Program-made: the position numbers and the translations under genes
In this document: one piece after another, positions 8,369-16,487 of the stretch
Layout of the letters: each line of letters opens with the position of its first letter
Position numbering within the stretch: the stretch's first letter is position 1
Assembly: GCA_002899795.1 (NCBI GenBank)
Contig: PPDG01000118.1
Location: 1-19,926 of the forward strand
Source: Desulfobacteraceae bacterium
GTDB taxonomy: Bacteria; Desulfobacterota; Syntrophobacteria; BM002
Length of the DNA: 19,926 nt
Direction: 5' to 3'
The notes under the pieces: model-generated
Database searches by the model: none
What the model saw: the letters and a program-made list of their open reading frames with translations, nothing else
What the model was told of the DNA's origin: nothing

Positions 8369-8446
8369 GGTTGACCTCTCCTCTGTTTAGGGGGCGTCGG
8401 TTTTTTTGACAGCTACCTTTTTTATGTCCGGTCTTCTAACCTGTGA

Positions 8447-8475
8447 CCAATACACATATTTTTTCTATGTGTCAA
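8447..8475 (-). promoter_or_regulatory. Candidate sigma-70 promoter for the LysM gene
   Basis: On the minus strand, TTGACA (8475-8470) is followed after 17 bases by TATTGG (8452-8447), a perfect -35 with a weak -10, about 75 bp upstream of the GTG start. The spacer holds a small palindrome (acacata / tatgtgt with an A/T loop) that could be an operator or coincidence. The remaining gene-free sequence between the LysM start and the secF stop (8369-8664) shows nothing else I can identify. Confidence 0.4.
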
Positions 8476-8664
8476 CCATGATGACCTAGCAAAAAACATA
8501 CCTGCTTAGGACCGGAGCAAGCGCATCTATTGTATTATCTTGATATGATTAGTCTTTAGTTATCTTACCGAACGAGGGTCACACGTGGGTTACGTTTCAT
8601 CTTGTCTTTGTTCATGAATGATTCTGCGGCTTTTGACGATACTCATCTTACTCACATTTATGGG

Positions 8665-9732
8665 CTAACTCTTCGCCGTGGCTCGCACTCGAGTGTTGGC
8701 AAACTTGGCTTCCCAGGCGATCAGTATTGGACTGGCAACAAAGATGGATGAGTAGGTACCCACCACCACTCCCACAAGAAGGGCAAAGGCAAAATCATGA
8801 ATCACCCCGCCACCCAGGATGAAAAGGGCGGTTACCACAGCTAGAGTTGTTCCTGAGGTAAGAATGGTACGACTGAGAGTCTGATTTATGCTGTCGTTGA
8901 CTACTTCCGCAAATTCACGCCGTTTGCCCTTACGCAGATTCTCCCTGATCCGATCGAAAACTATAATGGTATCGTTGAGAGAGTAGCCGATAATGGTAAG
9001 CAGGGCAGCTACTACGGTAAGATCAAATTCCTTGTTGGTAATGGCAAAGGCGCCCACGGTAATCATCACATCGTGGATGAGGGCGCTCACCGCCCCGAGG
9101 GCGTATTTGAGCTTCAGAAACCAACAACAGACCAGGGTGATCACGAGGGCCGCCACGATGAGCATGGGGATGGGCGTGCCTACCTCGCGCAGGCCCAATA
9201 CTCCCAGAAATAACGCCCCGGCCATAATGCCCGCCGGCATCAACTTTTGCTCAAATCTCCACGAGATGTAGATGGCGATCAGAAGCAGGGCATAGTAGAT
9301 GGCCAGAAGCGCCTTCTGGCGCAAGTCCTTGCCCACCTTTGGTCCCACCATCTCTACCCTTTCAACTGTCACGGTATTTTCACCATAGATTCGCTCCAGA
9401 TTGTCCTTCACCTCCTTGCTGACGTTGGCCAGCTCTGATCTGGATACATCGGTGCGAATGAGAAATACATTTTCTCCCTCACCGCCAAAGTGCTGGATGG
9501 CGCTACGGTCCAACCCTATGGGCTTCAATCCCTCCCTAATCTTGTCGGCATTGGTGGCGCTGCTGAACCTCAATTGAACAACGGTGCCGCCGGCAAAATC
9601 AATACCGAAAAGACTTGTGCCGCGCCAGATAAGGGCAGCAAGCCCGATGAGAATCACTATCAGTGACAAAGTGAAAGCAAACTTACGCCGACCAACAAAA
9701 TCAATGTTGATGCCCGGTTTGATAAACTCCAT
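8665..9732 (-). CDS. secF: Protein translocase subunit SecF, with an extra hydrophobic insert
   Basis: SecF partners SecD in the inner membrane and uses the proton gradient to help complete Sec-dependent export. The 355-residue protein has a first membrane helix (about 18-36), the family signature FGIDFAGGT (42-50), a periplasmic domain (51-140), and the conserved block GYSLNDTIIVFDRIRENLR (249-267), then further helices. Most SecF proteins are near 300-320 residues. Here, between WRFE (158-161) and the usual KYALGAV (209-214), about 47 extra residues (161-207) form two hydrophobic stretches. The ATG at 9732 follows GAGGG. It is the last gene of the queA-tgt-yajC-secD-secF series. No clear terminator follows the TAG stop. 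Confidence 0.97.
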   Translation of the reverse strand: MEFIKPGINIDFVGRRKFAFTLSLIVILIGLAALIWRGTSLFGIDFAGGTVVQLRFSSATNADKIREGLKPIGLDRSAIQHFGGEGENVFLIRTDVSRSELANVSKEVKDNLERIYGENTVTVERVEMVGPKVGKDLRQKALLAIYYALLLIAIYISWRFEQKLMPAGIMAGALFLGVLGLREVGTPIPMLIVAALVITLVCCWFLKLKYALGAVSALIHDVMITVGAFAITNKEFDLTVVAALLTIIGYSLNDTIIVFDRIRENLRKGKRREFAEVVNDSINQTLSRTILTSGTTLAVVTALFILGGGVIHDFAFALLVGVVVGTYSSIFVASPILIAWEAKFANTRVRATAKS

Positions 9733-9772
9733 AATTTCCCTCTGTTAGTACCGTCTATGCAACAGGATAAAT

Positions 9773-9815
9773 GCCTAAAGTGAGCTAAAGTGCCTAAAAT
9801 GTCTAAAATCTAAAG
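9773..9815 (-). repeat. ACTTTAG-family repeat between secD and secF
   Basis: Five CTAAAG/CTAAAA words (starting at 9775, 9785, 9794, 9803 and 9810) read on the minus strand as TTTAG units spaced 7-10 bp. The order of words TTTAGGCACTTTAGCTC is the same as in 18212-18283. It ends about 40 bp before the secF start, in the same orientation relative to the downstream gene as the copy before the SPOR gene. Confidence 0.75.
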
Positions 9816-9835
9816 ACAAGACAGCCAACGGGTGC

Positions 9836-11434
9836 TCAGATGCTTAACTTCTTCATTCGCCTTTTTTGCAGCAAGTAATCAAACAACAGCCTGGTTCCAA
9901 AAATGGCGGTGAACATGCTGGCGGCAATGCCCAGGCTCAGCGTAACGGCAAAGCCTTTCACGGGACCGGTGCCGAATTGTAATAATACCAAAGCGGCAAT
10001 CAGGGTGGTGACGTTGGCGTCCACAATTGTCCAAGTGGCTCTGCTGTAGCCGGTGTCCAGGGCTGCTCTCGGCGTCTTACCCAGCCGCAATTCTTCCCGC
10101 ACCCTCTCAAAAATCAAAACATTGGCGTCAACCGCCATACCGATAGTGAGAATTATACCGGCGATGCCCGGTAAGGTGAGGGTGGCACCAAAACCAGCTA
10201 ACGCCGCCATAATCAAGATAATATTGAGGATCAGGGCCAGATCGGCGATGATTCCGGAGCCGCCGTAGTAAATAACCATGAATACCACCACCAGCACACC
10301 ACCCACTGCCATGGAGATAAGCCCTTTACGTATGGAGTCTCTTCCTAGAGATGGCCCCACGGTACGCTCTTCGAGTATTTGCACTGGAGCGGGCAATGAA
10401 CCAGCACGGAGCACCACGGCCAGGTCTTTGGCCTCATCCATGGTGAACTGGCCCTCGATTACGGCGTTGCCCCCGCTGATGCGATCCTGGATAACAGGGG
10501 CAGAATAGACATTGCCGTCGAGCACAATGGCCAGCCGCTTCTTGACGTTCTCCCCAGTGATTTTCTCAAAGAGTTTGCCGCCTCGATCGTCGAAGCTCAA
10601 GGAAACGTAGGGACGATTGTATTGGGTATCAATGCGTACCTCGGCATTGGTTAGATATTCGCCGGTGAGTAAAGTGCGGTCCTTGAGCAGGTAGGCATTG
10701 CGCCTCACTTGACCGGTGACCGGGTCGACTTTACGGCTGTAGTAGATTTTGTCACCGGCGGGTACTCTACCCTTCAGAGCCTCTTCAACACTCCGTTGCT
10801 CATCCACCAGCTTGAATTCCAGCAGGGCCGTCTTGCCGATAAGGTCAATTGCCCGCTGTGGATCTTTGATGCCGGGCAACTGGATCAAGATACGGTTTTC
10901 CCCCTGGGTTCGGATGTCCGGCTCACTAACTCCAAATTGGTCAATACGGTTGCGGATGGTCTCCAAGCCCTGGTCTACTGCCAGCTTTTTTATATGGCGC
11001 ACCTGGCTTTCCTCAATCCTGAAGAGAACCTGGAGTTGGTCTTGGGCCAATGTACGGTCTGTCACCTCTAAAAGAGGAAACTTATCCTTCATGAGGTCAG
11101 CTACCTGCTGCCAGTCTTGTTCCTTCGGCAGGAGCAACCTTACCCCATCCCCACCTTGTCGCTCAACCAGGCGGAACCGGATGTGTGCGGTGCCCAGTTC
11201 ACCTTTAATCTCCTGAGCCAGACGCTCCACCGTATTTTCCACCGCCTTATCATTTTCCACCTCCAGAACCAGATGCATTCCACCCTGGAGGTCCAAACCG
11301 AGGTTAATCTTCTTATCGGGAAAGAATTTAACCCACCATTCAGGCAGCTCTTTGCCCAGGCTAGGTAGCAGATAGACTAACGCTACCACAAGAACCGCCA
11401 GCACGAGAGCAGCACGCCATCTCATATCCTTCAC
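9836..11434 (-). CDS. secD: Protein translocase subunit SecD
   Basis: SecD is the larger half of the proton-driven SecDF accessory complex that pulls exported proteins through SecYEG. The 532 residues comprise a first membrane helix (about 7-24), the signature LGLDLQGGMHLVLEV (45-59), a large periplasmic part including IRNRIDQFGVSEPDI and IVLDGNVYSAPVI, and a C-terminal membrane block with GMAVDANVLIFERVREEL. The GTG at 11434 is preferred because GAGAAGG lies at proper distance; the ATG three codons later has its AAGG too close. It is 142 bp downstream of yajC and 103 bp upstream of secF, the classical order. It is full length with no oddities seen. Confidence 0.97.
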   Translation of the reverse strand: MKDMRWRAALVLAVLVVALVYLLPSLGKELPEWWVKFFPDKKINLGLDLQGGMHLVLEVENDKAVENTVERLAQEIKGELGTAHIRFRLVERQGGDGVRLLLPKEQDWQQVADLMKDKFPLLEVTDRTLAQDQLQVLFRIEESQVRHIKKLAVDQGLETIRNRIDQFGVSEPDIRTQGENRILIQLPGIKDPQRAIDLIGKTALLEFKLVDEQRSVEEALKGRVPAGDKIYYSRKVDPVTGQVRRNAYLLKDRTLLTGEYLTNAEVRIDTQYNRPYVSLSFDDRGGKLFEKITGENVKKRLAIVLDGNVYSAPVIQDRISGGNAVIEGQFTMDEAKDLAVVLRAGSLPAPVQILEERTVGPSLGRDSIRKGLISMAVGGVLVVVFMVIYYGGSGIIADLALILNIILIMAALAGFGATLTLPGIAGIILTIGMAVDANVLIFERVREELRLGKTPRAALDTGYSRATWTIVDANVTTLIAALVLLQFGTGPVKGFAVTLSLGIAASMFTAIFGTRLLFDYLLQKRRMKKLSI

Positions 11435-11576
11435 GCTAACCTTCTCCTCTCACAGTAAGTTTTTAGTCCGGGTAAAATAGTCGAATATCAGCAAAGCCCA
11501 ACGTGCCTAGTTTATTTCTGCTTGCGGCCTGCTGCGCCAAGCGCTATGCGTTTGGCGGCAAACCTCCTGAGCTCTC

Positions 11577-11921
11577 CTACTTTTTGTTTGGCTCCGGCTC
11601 TTGGGCCGCCGTACCGGCAATGTAGCCTCGCCCCACTTTCACCCGTATCTTTTCGGCGATTTCCAAAGTTACCACCTTTTCGGTGAGACCGGTGACTTTG
11701 CCATGCAGTCCGCCAACAGTTACCACCATGTCACCCCTCTTGAGGGCGGCTAGTACTTCTCGGTGCTTCTTCTGCTTTTTCTGTTGAGGTCGAATCAACA
11801 AAAAATAAAAAATGGCAAACATTAGCAGCAGAGGCACCAAAGCGGCGAAGCCGCCCCCCTGGGCACCACCGCCCCCGGTCCCTCCGACACCCATGGCATA
11901 TGCCAGGCCTGTCCAATTCAT
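11577..11921 (-). CDS. yajC: Preprotein translocase subunit YajC
   Basis: YajC is a small inner-membrane protein that co-purifies with SecDF and the Sec translocon. The 114 residues have a short Gly-rich N-terminus, one membrane helix (about 26-43, AALVPLLLMFAIFYFLLI), then the family signature RPQQKKQKKHREVLAALKRGD and a C-terminal SH3-like stretch with VVTVGGLHGKV. A very strong GAGGAGG precedes the ATG at 11921. The gene lies between tgt and secD, its usual place. Some homologues have a longer hydrophilic tail; here it stops at EPEPNKK. Confidence 0.97.
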   Translation of the reverse strand: MNWTGLAYAMGVGGTGGGGAQGGGFAALVPLLLMFAIFYFLLIRPQQKKQKKHREVLAALKRGDMVVTVGGLHGKVTGLTEKVVTLEIAEKIRVKVGRGYIAGTAAQEPEPNKK

Positions 11922-12042
11922 AAATATCCTCCTCGTGTTTAAACCCTAACGTTGCAAACCAACACCGGCTAAAATCGCTAAGCTCGCACCAGAGTGGGCC
12001 AACTGATCATACCCATTTCTCATTGCAGCTTTAGCCACCGGT

Positions 12043-13143
12043 TTAAACCTGGCGCAGTTGATAAAAGTGCGCCCTGAACTCCTTGAAAGTACCAGCCGCA
12101 AGCGCTCGTCGCATCTGCCGCATCAGCTCCAAGAAATACCACAAATTGTGAATGGTGTTGAGTCGATAGGCCAGAATTTCCTTGGCCATAAACAAATGAC
12201 GTAGATACGCCCGACTGTAATGCCTGCACGTATAACAGGTGCACAGTTCATCAATGGGCATGTCCTCGTCTCGGTGCTGGTTGTTCTTGATGATTATCCG
12301 CCCGCGGCTGGTGAAGAGCATACCGTTGCGCGCGTTGCGGGTGGGCAGCACGCAATCAAACATGTCCGCCCCCAGCCCCACTAGTTCCACAAGGTCCTCC
12401 GGCATGCCAACACCCATAACATAGCGCGGCTTGTCCACTGGCAACTGCGGTAGACACGCCGCCGCCACCTCCAGCATTGCCTCTCTGGGTTCTCCGACAC
12501 TCAAGCCGCCAAGAGCGTAGCCAGGAAAATCCATTTCCGTGAGTCTTTCAAGACAAGCGTGCCTGAGTTCTGTTGACATGCCTCCTTGAACAATGGCAAA
12601 CAGAGCCTGATCTTTCCTGGTTTTCGCCTCCCGACAGCGATGGGCCCACCGCACGGTGCGCTCCATGGAGGCCTGAACGTATTCGCGGGTAGCCGGATAG
12701 GGGGTGCACTCGTCCAGACACATAATGATGTCAGCTCCGAGAGCCTCCTGGATCTGTATCGCCCGTTCCGGAGTAAGAAAATAACGTGAGCCGTCCAAAT
12801 GGGATTGGAAGGCCACGCCTTCCTCACTAATCTCACGAGTTGGCGCCAGGCTGAAAACCTGATAGCCGCCGCTGTCGGTAAGCAGAGGCCCGTCCCAGTG
12901 CATGAACCTGTGCAGCCCGCCAACCGTTTGTATGAGATCAGCCCCCGGCCGTAACCAGAGATGGTAAGTGTTGGCAAGTACTATCCTGGCGCCAAGGGAG
13001 TGCAAATCCTCAGGAGTTAGCCCCTTTACCGTACCTCTTGTCCCCACCGGCATGAACACTGGTGTGCTCACCACACCGTGAGGTGACCGGATCTCCCCCA
13101 AGCGGGCTCCGGTACTATTTTGCTTCCAGAGATGAAACTCCAC
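12043..13143 (-). CDS. tgt: tRNA-guanine transglycosylase Tgt
   Basis: Tgt exchanges guanine-34 in GUN-anticodon tRNAs for the queuine precursor preQ1, the step before QueA. The 366 residues hold the catalytic residues: Asp90 in LLTDSGGYQVFSL, IVQGG (184-188), GGLSVGE (212-218) and the nucleophile Asp263 in MFDCVLPTRNARNG. The structural zinc site is Cys301, Cys303, Cys306 and His332 (CTCYTC, then NTIHNLW). The start is GTG at 13143, since the next Met (residue 31) would remove conserved sequence. It begins only 8 bp after queA stops, so the two are almost certainly co-transcribed. yajC follows after 121 bp. Confidence 0.98.
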   Translation of the reverse strand: MEFHLWKQNSTGARLGEIRSPHGVVSTPVFMPVGTRGTVKGLTPEDLHSLGARIVLANTYHLWLRPGADLIQTVGGLHRFMHWDGPLLTDSGGYQVFSLAPTREISEEGVAFQSHLDGSRYFLTPERAIQIQEALGADIIMCLDECTPYPATREYVQASMERTVRWAHRCREAKTRKDQALFAIVQGGMSTELRHACLERLTEMDFPGYALGGLSVGEPREAMLEVAAACLPQLPVDKPRYVMGVGMPEDLVELVGLGADMFDCVLPTRNARNGMLFTSRGRIIIKNNQHRDEDMPIDELCTCYTCRHYSRAYLRHLFMAKEILAYRLNTIHNLWYFLELMRQMRRALAAGTFKEFRAHFYQLRQV

Positions 13144-13151
13144 AGCTGAGA

Positions 13152-14189
13152 TTACTCGATAAACATGGCATCGCCATAGCTGTAAAACCGATATCGCATC
13201 CGGATAGCTTCAGCATATGCTTTTAGCAGAAGGTCGCGTCCAGCCCAAGCCGAAACGAGCATGACCAAGCTCGAACCCGGTAAATGAAAATTGGTAAGCA
13301 GCCTATCGATGACCTGAAAACGATACCCGGGGTAAATCAAGAGGTCGCACCAACCACTTCCTGGTCTCACCTGCCCATTGCTCGCTGCAAACTCCAGGGC
13401 TCGTACCGTAGTGGTACCTACTGCCACCACCCGGTTGCCGTTCTCCTTGGCGCCATTAACGGCCTGCGCTGTTTCTTGGGGAATCTCAAAGAATTCCTCC
13501 TGCAACCGGTGCTGGCGAATATCCGATACCCGAACCGGCTGAAAGGTGCCAAAACCCACATGCAACGTCAAAGTAGCAAGGATTACACCTTTCTTTTTCA
13601 GACGGTTGAGAAGTTCTTCCGTGAAATGTAGTCCGGCCGTCGGCGCAGCTACCGCTCCAGGCTTTGTGGCGTAAATGGTCTGGTAGGCCCGGCCATCGTC
13701 AACCTTGACTGCCCCACCGTTGCGACGAATATAAGGTGGCAAAGGAACGCACCCTGTGCTTTCCAGAATCTCCAGCAAAGGTCGGTCATCAACAAATTCT
13801 ACCCGCGTCTGACCCTCAACCGCTTGCTCGTAGACCCTGGCCCGCAACCCATTTTCAAACAATAGGATTGCGCCCTCCTGTACCCCTTTGCTGGATTTGA
13901 CCAAGCAGCGGTAAAACTTCTGATCAGTGGCCGGATGCAGTACCAGAAGCTCAACCTTACCACCCGACTCTTTCTTCCCCAGCAGTCTGGCAGGCACCAC
14001 TCGGGTGTCGTTCACCACGAGCACATCGCCTGCTGCCAAGTAATGCTCTAAACCGGCCATGTTTCTGTGTCCCATGCTCCCAGTTGTACGATTGAGAACC
14101 AACAGCCGCGAATCATCCCGCCTTTGGGCCGGCACTTGCGCGATGAGTTCTTCGGGCAGCTGATATTGATATTCATCCAGGCAGTACAT
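13152..14189 (-). CDS. queA: S-adenosylmethionine:tRNA ribosyltransferase-isomerase QueA
   Basis: QueA transfers the ribosyl group of S-adenosylmethionine to preQ1-34 in tRNA, giving epoxyqueuosine. The 345-residue product shows the family blocks YQLPEELIAQVPAQRRDDSR near the start, VVNDTRVVPARLLG, AAPTAGLHFTEELL, LTLHVGFGTFQPV and LTNFHLPGSSLVMLVSA near the end. The ATG at 14189 is chosen because homologues begin about 8 residues before LPEELIAQ. The ATG at 14237 would add 16 unrelated residues and lacks a ribosome site. It heads the queuosine/Sec-accessory series on the minus strand. The 223 bp upstream contain a 7-bp hairpin (cgaataa / ttattcg, 14284-14303), but I see no promoter I would defend. 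Confidence 0.97.
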   Translation of the reverse strand: MYCLDEYQYQLPEELIAQVPAQRRDDSRLLVLNRTTGSMGHRNMAGLEHYLAAGDVLVVNDTRVVPARLLGKKESGGKVELLVLHPATDQKFYRCLVKSSKGVQEGAILLFENGLRARVYEQAVEGQTRVEFVDDRPLLEILESTGCVPLPPYIRRNGGAVKVDDGRAYQTIYATKPGAVAAPTAGLHFTEELLNRLKKKGVILATLTLHVGFGTFQPVRVSDIRQHRLQEEFFEIPQETAQAVNGAKENGNRVVAVGTTTVRALEFAASNGQVRPGSGWCDLLIYPGYRFQVIDRLLTNFHLPGSSLVMLVSAWAGRDLLLKAYAEAIRMRYRFYSYGDAMFIE

Positions 14190-14412
14190 GGGCTCATTAC
14201 CGCTAACATCTGACGATGGGCGAAGCAAGCTAAGCATAGTTGCGGTTTGAAGTCAACTCATTAGGCGAAACCGAGCTTGTTGTCGAATAAACAATCTTAT
14301 TCGTCCTGTGGGGCAATTTCTCGATTATCACATCTATGGTCACGGCTGCGGTCCCAATATTATCGCTATCAACAGGTTGTTCCTACATGAATGTTCGATT
14401 CTAAAAAGTATA

Positions 14413-14610
14413 TCAAAAAAGGTTGCTTCTCTGGCCCAGATAGAGGAGAACCATACCGGCGCACATGGCTATTAAACCAAAGGTCCGCAAGTGGGCCGCC
14501 TCCATCTCGCTCACTTTGACTAACCACCTTTTGATTCCTTCAGGAAAGGCAAAGTAGGGCAACCCTTCTAGAATCATAACCATGCCCAGAACGCTGAGGA
14601 AAAACTTCAT
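14413..14610 (-). CDS. Small DUF2065 (YjeT-like) membrane protein
   Basis: This 65-residue protein has two hydrophobic helices (about 3-20 and 43-58) joined by a short polar segment with FPEGIKRWLVKVSEM. The pattern ...MILEGLPYFAFPE... followed by LRTFGLIAMCAGMVLLYL matches the DUF2065 family, small inner-membrane proteins of unknown function exemplified by E. coli YjeT. The start at 14610 has GGTGGG at suitable distance; an in-frame GTG at 14622 would add four residues. It is the first minus-strand gene after the divergent region and lies 223 bp upstream of queA. It ends in TGA. No functional inference is possible from context. Confidence 0.85.
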   Translation of the reverse strand: MKFFLSVLGMVMILEGLPYFAFPEGIKRWLVKVSEMEAAHLRTFGLIAMCAGMVLLYLGQRSNLF

Positions 14611-14635
14611 AACATGTCCCACCGAGTTTTCATCT

Positions 14636-14710
14636 CAGATTGCAGATTGCAGAAGCTCATAGCCTACATTTGTGTCAATCTGAAACATAAAATCTGAAAT
14701 CTAAAATTTC
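14636..14710. repeat. CAGATTG / AATCTGA heptad repeat with inverted order
   Basis: Two exact cagattg units (14636-14642 and 14643-14649) and a third degenerate one (cagaagc) are followed at 14676-14710 by the reverse-complement words caatctg, aaatctg and aaatcta. The patch is thus both a period-7 tandem repeat and an imperfect inverted repeat. Confidence 0.7.
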
Positions 14711-15024
14711 CACCATATGAGTCTCGACGCCGACCACTACTACCAACCTCAAAAGATTGAATTGTAAGTCGCCCCTTCACTCCATGTCAAGGAAGACAGC
14801 TACAGGAGTTTCCCCAAGAATGTTATGAGCGACACAGGCCAAAGGGAGAGGCTCCTCCACAACGAGCAATTCGCGCTATTTTATGGCAGTGTCACCTTTG
14901 AAAATGCACCAAATCTTCATGCTGGCTCTTGCCAAGTTGAGATGCGTAAAAACAGGAGGCTCAGGTGCTCGTTGTTTCGCAGCCTCCCCCTTTGGCCTTC
15001 CTGGTTTTTCTTCTGTCGTTCCAA

Positions 15025-15057
15025 GGCTCCATGCCCTATGCTCCATGCCCTATGCTA
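15025..15057. repeat. CATGCCC-TATGCTC tandem heptads
   Basis: Four 7-bp units in a row (catgccc, tatgctc, catgccc, tatgcta at 15030-15057), equivalently two copies of a 14-bp unit, preceded by a partial unit ggctc. Confidence 0.75.
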
Positions 15058-15147
15058 CTTTCCTCCCTTTGCACTTGAATATAGCAAAGAAATGGGCTAG
15101 CTTTGGGCGCACGAAGAACTGATTAGTGCTCATCCGGAAATTCGCCA

Positions 15148-15253
15148 TTGTCATTCTGAGCCCTTCGGCAAGCTCAGGACAGGCTCCGCGAAGAATCTCT
15201 GATAAAGCCGAGAACCAAGAGATTCTTCGTCGCTTTGCTCCTCAGAATGACAA
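15148..15253. repeat. Dispersed-type inverted repeat (TTGTCATTCTGAG... family)
   Basis: The left arm (from 15148, ttgtcattctgag, then gcgaagaatctct at 15188-15200) is the imperfect reverse complement of the right arm (agagattcttcg at 15218, then ctcagaatgacaa ending 15253). From general knowledge, repeats with the words 'gtcattctgag' and 'gaagaatct' are scattered in many bacterial genomes, so more copies are expected elsewhere in this genome. It lies just upstream of alr, without a T-run. Confidence 0.75.
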
Positions 15254-15304
15254 CCCAGAAGGGGAGTTTCTGGATCGACACTCATTAAGCAATGAGGGTG
15301 AAAC

Positions 15305-16429
15305 ATGGTTGGTAGCACTATCGAAATAGATCTGGCGGCCCTGCGCCACAACTTTTCCCAGGTGAGGAAGCTGGTGGGGCAAACCACGGCTATTCTCGGG
15401 GTGGTAAAATCCGATGCCTACGGCCACGGCATGGTTGCTGTGGCCCGGGAACTGGAAACCCAAGGAGTGGAGTACCTTGGGGTCAGCAACTGTCGAGAGG
15501 GTGTGCCCCTCCGCCAAGCAGGCTTAACAACCCCAATACTTCTCCTTCTCGGTATAGACGAAGACGAAATCATCGATGTTATCAAACATGATCTTACTCC
15601 GGTACTCTTCCGTGGCGATATTGCCGAGGCAATCTCCTCCACAGCACTGGCAGCAAGTACTCAAATCCCTGTTCACGTGAAAATAGACACGGGTATGGGT
15701 CGTCTAGGAGTTCCTCATGTCGAGGCTGAGAAATTCTTTGAGTTAATCAAATCACTCAAGGGTATTCGGGTGGAGGGCTTGCTTTCCCATTTTGCCTCAG
15801 CCGATGAACATGACAAGTCCTTCAGTACTCAGCAACTTGAACGTTTTCAGCGCGTCCTGAACCAGGCGAAAAGCGCTGACTTGAATTTTCGCTACGCTCA
15901 CATTGCCAACTCGGCTGGAATAATTGACCTCCCTGATTCCTACCACCAGCTGGTCCGGCCGGGGATAATGCTCTATGGCGGCCCCCCCTCTCAGGAACTC
16001 CTTCACCCCGTTCCCTTAAAACCAGTGATGACCCTGAAAACACGGGTGCTTCAACTCAAAGAGGTGGCCGCCGCTTCTCCCCTTGGTTACGGCTGCACTT
16101 ACCTTACTTCACGACCCAGCCGGATCGCCACCTTGCCCGTAGGGTATGATGATGGTTACGACCGCCTTCTGTCCAACAAAGGTGAGGTGTTAGTACGTAA
16201 TCGTCGAGCGCCTGTGGTCGGCCGTGTCTCAATGTGTCTCATCACGGTGGACGTCACCGAAATTCCGGAAGTTCGGCCAGAAGACGAGGTCGTCCTTCTC
16301 GGCAGACAGGGAGATGAGGAAATCACCGCCGACGACATAGCCGCCAAAACCGACACCATCAACTACGAGATTTTCTGCAATTTCGGCGGCAACCGTAGGA
16401 AACAATTTCTCAACAGTTCCGTTAGTTGA
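15305..16429 (+). CDS. alr: Alanine racemase
   Basis: Alr is a cytoplasmic pyridoxal-phosphate enzyme that interconverts L- and D-alanine, supplying D-Ala for peptidoglycan. The 374 residues carry the fold-III TIM barrel with cofactor lysine Lys35 in VVKSDAYGHG, IDTGMGRLG (127-135), SHFASADE (161-168) and LVRPGIMLYGG (216-226). The C-terminal beta domain follows with the second catalytic base Tyr262 in PLGYGCTY, and TINYEIFC (351-358). In the usually Met-Asp (or Met-Asn) position after RVS, this protein has Met310-Cys311. The start ATG has GAGGGTG upstream. It is the first plus-strand gene; argS begins 58 bp after it, so the two may be co-transcribed. Confidence 0.96.
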   Translation: MVGSTIEIDLAALRHNFSQVRKLVGQTTAILGVVKSDAYGHGMVAVARELETQGVEYLGVSNCREGVPLRQAGLTTPILLLLGIDEDEIIDVIKHDLTPVLFRGDIAEAISSTALAASTQIPVHVKIDTGMGRLGVPHVEAEKFFELIKSLKGIRVEGLLSHFASADEHDKSFSTQQLERFQRVLNQAKSADLNFRYAHIANSAGIIDLPDSYHQLVRPGIMLYGGPPSQELLHPVPLKPVMTLKTRVLQLKEVAAASPLGYGCTYLTSRPSRIATLPVGYDDGYDRLLSNKGEVLVRNRRAPVVGRVSMCLITVDVTEIPEVRPEDEVVLLGRQGDEEITADDIAAKTDTINYEIFCNFGGNRRKQFLNSSVS

Positions 16430-16487
16430 GCGAACTTGTCCGTAGTCCGTCGTCAATGGTCCGTTGCAAGAAAACGCAGGTTCACCG

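Larger units (their letters stand above)
14611..15304. other. Divergent gene-free region with repeats
   Basis: About 690 bp separate the minus-strand genes from alr. I see no protein-like frame: the longest plus-strand frames (14825-15100, 14883-15122) run through repeats and have no domain. The content is three repeat patches listed separately (14636-14710, 15025-15057 and 15148-15253). Promoters for the two divergent transcripts should lie here, but none is clear by eye. Confidence 0.7.

Noticed and set aside
14284..14303. 7-bp AT-rich hairpin upstream of queA as a preQ1 riboswitch or terminator
   Set aside because: There is no preQ1-class signature or U-tract, and the stem is too short to carry the claim.
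14825..15122. Two overlapping plus-strand frames in the divergent region
   Set aside because: They include the tandem heptads, show no domain, and have no supporting ribosome site.
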